DNA from: Brevibacillus migulae
GTDB taxonomy: Bacteria > Bacillota > Bacilli > Brevibacillales > Brevibacillaceae
DNA: 64,000 nt
Reading direction: 5' to 3'
Assembly: GCF_004521915.1 (NCBI RefSeq)
Contig: NZ_SDKD01000013.1
Span: 38,928-102,927 of the forward strand
The position numbers and the translations under genes are program-made. This document shows positions 59,418 to 64,000 of the stretch, one piece after another; within the stretch, counting starts at the first letter, position 1; each line of letters begins with the position of its first letter. The notes under the pieces were generated by a model that saw only the letters and a list, made by a program, of their open reading frames with translations, ran no database searches and had not been told where the DNA came from.

Positions 59418-60601
59418 ATCTGCTGGAGAGCTTCCGCATCGCCATCGAAGGTATCTGGGCCAATAAAATGCGCTCCGGCCTGACCATGCTGGGGATCGTG
59501 ATCGGGATCACCTCGGTGATCGCGGTCAATACGCTGGGGCAGGGCGGACAGCAAGCACTCGTCAACGAGGTCGAAAAATTCGGGGCAACATCCTTTAACG
59601 TCATGGTGGATTGGAATTCGAAGGAAGAATTCAAGAATCAGGATCTGACGGTAGAAGACACCGAAATCCTGACCAAAGCAAGTCCCTACATCGAAAAGAT
59701 GGTCCCGGTTAATTACGGAAGCGCGGACATCCAGGGACCGAAAAAATCGGAACGGACGAATATCATGGCAACCGGGGCAGACTATCTGGCTATCCAATCC
59801 AACATCAAGCTGGTCAAGGGACGATTTATCAGCAAGGATGACGATCTGGAAAAACGGGCAGTCATCGTCTTGGACGATCAAGCCGCTGCCGCCCTATTCA
59901 AAAAGCAAAATCCGATCGGCCAGCGGGTGCGGATGTACAACACCTCAGTGGTGGTGATCGGTGTCGTCAAGGAAGACAAGTTTCGTTTTGACATGAGCCA
60001 GAGCGGAACCGCCTATATTCCCATCCGTTTCGATCAGACCTTTCAGGATGAGCCTTATGTGTCCAGTTTGCTGGGAAAAGCCAGCTCGAAGGAAACCGTT
60101 GAATTGGCCATGCAGCAAACGAAAAACTACCTCAACCGCAAGCACAACCACACCGATCACTATATGGTGCGCAGCTTGCAGCAGGAGCTGTCCCAGTTGA
60201 ATCAAATGACCGATATGCTGACTCTGGTGTTCAGTGTGATTGCAGGCATCTCGCTCTTTGTCGGCGGTATCGGGGTCATGAACATCATGCTGGTCTCTGT
60301 CACCGAGCGCACTCGGGAAATCGGGATACGCAAGGCTTTAGGGGCCCAACGCAAGGATATCCTGATTCAATTTTTAATCGAGTCGGTCATTGTCTGCCTC
60401 ATCGGCGGCACCGTTGGCGTCATCCTCGGTGTCGGGGCTGCCGCTATCATCACTTATTTTGCTGGGCTTCCACCGTTTTTGGCTTGGGACAGCGTCGTTC
60501 TCGCCTTTGGCTTCTCCAGCGTAATCGGCATTTTCTTCGGACTCTATCCAGCCAACAAGGCAGCCAAGCTTGATCCGATCGAGGCCCTTCGTTATGAATA
60601 A
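59414..60601 (+). CDS. ABC transporter permease (MacB/FtsX-like)
   Basis: 395 residues. Four membrane helices (about 18-40, 270-300, 320-345, 360-385) flank a large extracellular MacB_PCD domain (about 45-265). The opening SFRIAIEGIWANKMRSGLTMLGIVIG and the C-terminal MLVSVTERTREIGIRKALGA plus YPANKAAKLDPIEALRYE are signature stretches of FtsX-type permeases. Together with the adaptor and ATPase it forms a probable three-part exporter for peptides, toxins or lipids. A type A repeat starts 17 bases after the stop. Confidence 0.94.
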   Translation: MNLLESFRIAIEGIWANKMRSGLTMLGIVIGITSVIAVNTLGQGGQQALVNEVEKFGATSFNVMVDWNSKEEFKNQDLTVEDTEILTKASPYIEKMVPVNYGSADIQGPKKSERTNIMATGADYLAIQSNIKLVKGRFISKDDDLEKRAVIVLDDQAAAALFKKQNPIGQRVRMYNTSVVVIGVVKEDKFRFDMSQSGTAYIPIRFDQTFQDEPYVSSLLGKASSKETVELAMQQTKNYLNRKHNHTDHYMVRSLQQELSQLNQMTDMLTLVFSVIAGISLFVGGIGVMNIMLVSVTERTREIGIRKALGAQRKDILIQFLIESVIVCLIGGTVGVILGVGAAAIITYFAGLPPFLAWDSVVLAFGFSSVIGIFFGLYPANKAAKLDPIEALRYE

Positions 60602-60617
60602 GCATGTTGGATGATTA

Positions 60618-60844
60618 GTGCAAACATTGTGGTGGGTTAAGGGAAGAGAGGGCGGGGCTCCGAAGTTGCCACACCCGTAAGGGTGAGAACTGTCCGGTTC
60701 CGCTCCCAAAAACGGTACGTCACGCAAAAGTTCCGAAGAAGCGTATTCATACGTAGGGGTTGCGTGACAAGCGTGTACCGTTTTTGGAAGCTCCACCTCA
60801 GCAGGTGTGGCAAAAACTCCGCCCGTCCCTCTCTTCCCTTCCTA
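60618..60844 (+). repeat. Long hairpin element A, copy 2
   Basis: Outer arms GGGAAGAGAGGGCGGGG (60641-60657) and CCGCCCGTCCCTCTCTTCCC (60819-60838). Inner arms 60706-60727 with 60760-60768 plus 60775-60787. Relative to copy 1, both arms change together (ACC/GGT to AGA/TCT, GGGAC/GTCCC to GGTAC/GTACC, G-C to C-G at the base of the inner arm). Confidence 0.85.
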
Positions 60845-60872
60845 CGTGGCGATTGATGCACGCATCTTTTCA

Positions 60873-61061
60873 AGCTTTTAGCTTTTAGCTTTTAGCTTTT
60901 AGCTTTTCGCTTTTCGCTTTTCGCTTTTCGCTTTTCGCTTTTCGCTTTTCGCTTTTCGCTTTTCGCTTTTCGCTTTTCGCTTTTCGCTTTTCGCTTTTCG
61001 CTTTTCGCTTTTCGCTTTTCGCTTTTCGCTTTTCGCTTTTCGCTTTTTGCATTTTGCATTT
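60873..61061. repeat. Heptanucleotide tandem array, 27 units
   Basis: Five units of AGCTTTT, twenty of CGCTTTT and two of TGCATTT, without any length error over 189 bases. The array sits between elements A and B of the second locus. No start signal or family supports the Lys-rich frames open through it on the minus strand. Confidence 0.95.
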
Positions 61062-61068
61062 TGCTATA

Positions 61069-61296
61069 GCTTCTGCAACGCTGGTGAGCATGTTCCAAAA
61101 AGGAGCGCCTGCGGAGCCCGCCCTAGCGGAGCAGTGAATCGCAGGAAAAAGGGCCGCAACCTGCTCGCGCTGCGTAGCGGCTACTACTTTTGCGGACCCC
61201 TGCGATTTGCTGCGGAGCGGACAGTCTCCACCCCCAGCGGGGCGTAGAATGAAGCGGAGTTTTGGAATATGCTCACCTCCCTGCAGCCACAGAAGC
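61069..61296 (+). repeat. Long hairpin element B, copy 2
   Basis: GGTGAGCATGTTCC (61083 onward) pairs with GGAATATGCTCACC (ending 61277); the flanks GCTTCTG / CAGAAGC add to the stem. Inner arms end in GAATCGCAGG / CCTGCGATTT. The tip differs from the other copies. Confidence 0.8.
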
Positions 61297-61403
61297 ACCA
61301 CCCCCGCGATTTGCTGCGGAGCGGACATTCTCCACCCCCAGCGGGGCGTAGAATGAAGCGGAGTTTTGGAATATGCTCACCTCCCTGCAGCCGCGAAGCA
61401 AAA
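61196..61403 (+). repeat. 104-bp tandem duplication of the 3' part of element B
   Basis: 61196-61299 is repeated at 61300-61403 with a few substitutions (offset exactly 104). The second copy ends next to the terminator of the minus-strand gene at 61449. Confidence 0.9.
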
Positions 61404-61435
61404 AACACCCCTAGGCAAAAGCTGCCCGGGGGTGT
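61399..61435 (-). terminator. Intrinsic terminator of the small membrane protein gene
   Basis: ACACCCC / GGGGTGT with an inner GGCA / TGCC pair. On the minus strand TTTTTTG follows. Confidence 0.8.
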
Positions 61436-61448
61436 CTTACTATCGCCT

Positions 61449-61628
61449 TTATGCCATCATGTCGAGCTCGGTCAACAATTTTAACAGTAGAAACAACACA
61501 ATCCCCGCAATCGTGACGGCCGCCCATAGTGGCTTGCTGCCAGGTTTCCTTTCTTTAACCATGCCAATTAACTTCCAGGTACCCACGGCAATACAGAACA
61601 AACTGATGACAAGCAGGACCGGCCCCAT
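61449..61628 (-). CDS. Small two-helix membrane protein
   Basis: 59 residues from ATG 61628, preceded by AAGGGGGATG. Two hydrophobic helices (about 3-22 and 34-51) with a basic linker (MVKERKPGSKP). It ends LLTELDMMA. A terminator lies 14 bases after the stop. Function not recognised; the ribosome binding site, the hydrophobic pattern and the terminator support a real gene. Confidence 0.7.
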   Translation of the reverse strand: MGPVLLVISLFCIAVGTWKLIGMVKERKPGSKPLWAAVTIAGIVLFLLLKLLTELDMMA

Positions 61629-61733
61629 TTTTTCATCCCCCTTCCCCTTCCTAATACCTATATGGGAAGAGGCTTGGAAAAATCCCTGCTACATTGTGAC
61701 GGGGAACATCATGGCAGGTGAAGCGCTCCTATT

Positions 61734-62621
61734 TCAGCGATCCTGTTCTCCTTTTCTTTTCTTGATCGGTATCCATATCTCGCTGCGAAACGTCGGCGAG
61801 GTCACATCCTTATGTTCATTCCACAGCATTTCTGGCCCTTCCGCTTGTTCGTAGAGGGACGAAGGAAACCATTCCGCATAAATGCGCCCCCATACTTGCT
61901 GCAGCGTGTCCGGGAACGGCCCGACTGCTTCGAATACCGCCCAGGCAGAGGCAGGCACTTCCAGCATGCTCAGATCTTCAGGGCATTCCTTTGTCGTTGC
62001 CGCGCCGATATAATGGTCCAGCTCTCCGTAATCCTGGCGCCCCTCGGAAAAATTCGTGGATGCGCTGAGCAAGCCGAACGGTTCGACGTTTGACAGCTGC
62101 TTGAGCTGCGTGATCGTCTCCATTGTCAGCTGCTGCCACATGGAAGCAATCTCCGGATTCACTCCATGGTAGATCAACGGAACCCGTTTCTTGATACCAA
62201 CGATACGGAAAGCATCTTTTTCCACCAGTCGATAGTTCATTTCACTGCCTCCTCTAATGGTCAACCGGAAGGTCATCCGGGGATATGCTTTTAATGCTTG
62301 GCCTTTGGTCCTCGCTTCGGACGGTGTGATCCCATGCAGGCTGTGAAAGGCTCTCGCGAACGTATCGGCCGAGCTGTATCCGTACTTCACGGCAACATCA
62401 ATGATACGCATATCGGAGTTGGCAAGCTCAAAGGCCGCAAGCGTAAGGCGTCTTCGGCGAATGTACTCGGACAGCGGAATACCCGCGAGAAAAGAGAACA
62501 TTCTTTTGTAATGGTATTCCGAGCACAGGGCGAGTTTTGCAGCTTCTTTCACATCGATGTCTTGGGCAAGATTTTGTTCAATGTAAGTCAACGAGTCATT
62601 CAGCTTTGACAGCATATCCAC
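61734..62621 (-). CDS. AraC family regulator with GyrI-like ligand domain
   Basis: About 295 residues; GTG 62621 is favoured because GGGAGG lies eight bases upstream (ATG 62615 follows two codons later). AraC-type DNA-binding domain at the N terminus (about 3-105: [33 protein letters not shown] and [30 protein letters not shown]), then a GyrI-like/bacterial effector-binding domain (about 135-295: [44 protein letters not shown]). Such proteins (Rob/BmrR-like) sense hydrophobic drugs. Target unknown. Confidence 0.92.
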   Translation of the reverse strand: MDMLSKLNDSLTYIEQNLAQDIDVKEAAKLALCSEYHYKRMFSFLAGIPLSEYIRRRRLTLAAFELANSDMRIIDVAVKYGYSSADTFARAFHSLHGITPSEARTKGQALKAYPRMTFRLTIRGGSEMNYRLVEKDAFRIVGIKKRVPLIYHGVNPEIASMWQQLTMETITQLKQLSNVEPFGLLSASTNFSEGRQDYGELDHYIGAATTKECPEDLSMLEVPASAWAVFEAVGPFPDTLQQVWGRIYAEWFPSSLYEQAEGPEMLWNEHKDVTSPTFRSEIWIPIKKRKGEQDR

Positions 62622-62741
62622 GGAAACGACCTCCCTTTCTCCAAAAGAATAACAGGAGTTTTTTTGCTCGATCCGACTTTTCGTGAACCACAAATGCCAA
62701 GAACCGCCTCCTGACATAGAGACGGTCCACGGATGATTCCC

Positions 62742-62891
62742 TTATTCCTGGTTCTCCTTTTTCCCTTTCCCCAAGCGCGACAAGACCGCTTTGCCCCGCG
62801 CGCGTACCGATTCATCCTTTACTTGCAGCTGATTCCGCTTTAGCAGCCCGTTTTTGGAAGTATCAGGCCGTGGTGCCGGTTTTTCGTTCAT
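62742..62891 (-). CDS. Small basic protein of unknown function
   Basis: 49 residues, rich in Lys and Arg (NGLLKRNQLQVKDESVRARG, then LGKGKKENQE). The start ATG shares one base with the stop of the DUF3886 gene (TGATG) and lies after GGAGGAAAG in that gene, so the pair is an operon. No family was recognised; size and charge are compatible with a spore protein. Confidence 0.6.
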   Translation of the reverse strand: MNEKPAPRPDTSKNGLLKRNQLQVKDESVRARGKAVLSRLGKGKKENQE

Positions 62892-63178
62892 CAACTGTAC
62901 TTTCCTCCGCCTTTTTTATCAAATTCATCCAACAGCTCGGCGAAGCTCTTGTTCTTTTCCCGCTCTTCCTGCTCGCGGCGTCGGCGTTCCTGCTCCTCTT
63001 GCTCGAAGCGGGCTTTTTCTTCCTTCATGTCCCGCTCCAGCGCTTTCAACTTGGACAGCGCATCGTCACCGAGCATCTCTTTGAGGCTCAGTCCGGATTT
63101 TTCCTCGGTAGTTGCTGCGTTCTGCGATTGACGCGAGGATTGTGCGTATGGATGTGGCTTGGATCGTTTTTTCGCCAT
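62891..63178 (-). CDS. DUF3886/YqkE-like protein
   Basis: 95 residues. After a basic start (MAKKRSKPHPYAQS) comes a conserved LSLKEMLGDDALSKLKALERDMK (about 30-52), then a highly charged coiled coil (about 53-80, Glu/Arg rich) and FAELLDEFDKKGGGKYS. This is the pattern of YqkE-like (DUF3886) proteins of bacilli; the function is unknown. It diverges from the sspK-like gene. Confidence 0.78.
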   Translation of the reverse strand: MAKKRSKPHPYAQSSRQSQNAATTEEKSGLSLKEMLGDDALSKLKALERDMKEEKARFEQEEQERRRREQEEREKNKSFAELLDEFDKKGGGKYS

Positions 63179-63267
63179 CTATGGTCACCTGCTTTTCCGT
63201 CATTATCATTACATTGTGCCTCTTTTGGTCATACTACAAGCATCTTTGGCAGGAGGAGGGAGATCAG

Positions 63268-63396
63268 ATGCGCAATAAAGCAAAGGATTTCGGAAAAACC
63301 GCCGACATACAAGGCCCCAAATCGCAATCAGAGGCCGTACGTTCCAACGGTTCTATTAATAGTGAACCACAAGAACGCATGAAAGAAAACCGTTAG
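63268..63396 (+). CDS. sspK: Small acid-soluble spore protein K-like
   Basis: 42 residues from ATG 63268 behind GGAGGAGGG. The start MRNKAKDFG and the end GSINSEPQERMKENR match SspK of bacilli, which is made in the forespore under sigma-G. The divergent small genes may also be sporulation genes. A hairpin terminator follows within 15 bases of the stop. Confidence 0.8.
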   Translation: MRNKAKDFGKTADIQGPKSQSEAVRSNGSINSEPQERMKENR

Positions 63397-63410
63397 TTCG
63401 CATGCCTATA

Positions 63411-63441
63411 TGGCTACGCCAGACTTTTGGCGTGGCCTTTT
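63411..63441 (+). terminator. Terminator-like hairpin after sspK
   Basis: GGCTACGCCA / TGGCGTGGCC with a 6-base loop, then TTTTG. The stem sequence resembles hairpin 2 of the two-hairpin leader element. Confidence 0.65.
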
Positions 63442-63450
63442 GTTTGGTTT

Positions 63451-63682
63451 GTGCAAACATTGTGGTGGGGGAAGGGAAGGCCGGGCGGGGCTGCGAAGTT
63501 GCCACACCCACACGGAAGCAGCGAAAGTCCGGTTCCGCTCGCAAAAACGGGACGTCGCGCAAAAGGGTTCAGGGAAGCATATTCAACCGACGGGGTTGCG
63601 CGACAAGCCTGTCCCGTTTTCGCAAGCTCCACCTTGGTAGGTGTGGCAAAAAACTCCGCCCGTCCCGGCCTTCCCTTCCTCA
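63451..63682 (+). repeat. Long hairpin element A, copy 3
   Basis: Outer arms GGGAAGGCCGGGCGGGG (63474-63490) and CCGCCCGTCCCGGCCTTCCC (63656-63675). Inner arms GACGTCGCGCAA / TTGCGCGAC plus GTCCCGTTTT. Paired differences from copies 1 and 2 keep the stems intact. The 107 bases between this and element B (63683-63789) hold nothing recognised. Confidence 0.85.
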
Positions 63683-63789
63683 CGCAGCGGTTGCTTATGT
63701 AAGCTATAAACAAAGATGCCTCGCAATGTACGGAGCTTTTATGCTTTTTCAGCTTCCTGTCCTACTACCCGTATTTCACAATCAAAAAA

Positions 63790-64000
63790 GCTTCTGCTAC
63801 GCGGGTGAGCATATTCCAAAACGTAGCGCCTGCGAAGCCCGACCCAGCGGAGCAGTGAATCGCGGGAAAAAGGGGGGCAAACCCGGCTAAGCTGCGAAGC
63901 GACGCCACTTTTTGCACACCCCCGCGATTTGCTGCGGAGCGGACAGTCCTTACCCACAGCGGGGCGAAGAATGAAGCGGAGTTTTGGAATATGCTCACCC
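63790..64000 (+). repeat. Long hairpin element B, copy 3 (right edge of window)
   Basis: GGTGAGCATATTCCAAAAC (63804-63822) and GTTTTGGAATATGCTCACC (63981-63999) are perfect reverse complements over 19 bases. Inner arms end in ATCGCGGG / CCCGCGAT. The outer flank on the right lies beyond the window. Confidence 0.85.

Noticed and set aside
60885..61328. Lys-rich minus-strand frames of up to 147 codons across the heptamer array
   Set aside because: They exist only because a 7-bp repeat without stop codons is open in all frames; no ribosome binding site or family resemblance supports them.
63402..63890. Plus- and minus-strand frames of 60-160 codons inside elements A and B
   Set aside because: The frames differ between copies, are not preserved by synonymous change and lack ribosome binding sites; the hairpin pairing is what is conserved.

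Overview
The window looks like a chromosomal segment of a spore-forming Gram-positive rod, most likely Brevibacillus or a close relative in the Paenibacillaceae. Reasons: an sspK-like spore protein gene, a secreted M4 protease, a TAXI-type TRAP transporter, a ytpB-like terpene synthase gene, a YugN-like protein and YqkE-like and YetF-like proteins; strong AGGAGG ribosome binding sites; T-box and TPP leader RNAs; and moderate GC content. The genus is an inference from gene content. No tRNA or rRNA gene, CRISPR array, prophage or intact insertion sequence was recognised.

Left part (1-22 kb). A MocR-like regulator cut by the window edge is followed by a TetR/DUF2269/methyltransferase run, then a sigma-54 regulon: an M20 peptidase and a YfcC transporter diverge from two -24/-12 promoters, with their probable enhancer-binding activator downstream of yfcC. 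trpS follows, with a T-box, a repeat element and a 22-codon Trp-containing leader ORF overlapping its start. Next come a thioesterase, a DinB remnant, GNAT, YetF, AlkA, and proline dehydrogenase with a divergent sigma-54 activator, an OmpR-type winged-helix protein, an MFS exporter, a PQQ-type sugar dehydrogenase, a PilZ protein and ytpB.

Middle part (22-45 kb). A TAXI TRAP operon, M4 protease, CvfB, uppP, a LysM-CAP protein, a Toprim protein, ArsR-MFS, another MFS, a secreted Ig-like protein, amtB with a GlnD-like DUF294 protein and a DEDDh exonuclease, a PAT-type acetyltransferase, and a five-gene minus-strand operon (secreted protein, ABC ATPase, ABC permease, histidine kinase, response regulator). 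That operon is preceded by four direct repeats with an exact 11-bp period.

Right part (45-64 kb). MOSC, SDR, DinB, an oxidoreductase remnant, a WYL regulator diverging from an MFS paralogue, NAD kinase, YkuD, YugN, GH18, MarR-MFS (the MFS seems to lack a canonical start codon), thiO under a TPP riboswitch, pgi, a MacAB-like export operon, an AraC/GyrI regulator and small spore-related genes.

The most unusual content is repetitive and structured. Two long hairpin elements (A, about 230 bp; B, about 200-230 bp) occur at three loci, always A then B on the same strand, with paired compensatory changes between copies. A separate 83-84 bp two-hairpin element occurs in 5' leaders in the same orientation to the downstream gene (two full copies, one partial). 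The trpS leader combines a T-box with a Trp-codon leader peptide whose stop codon overlaps the trpS start.
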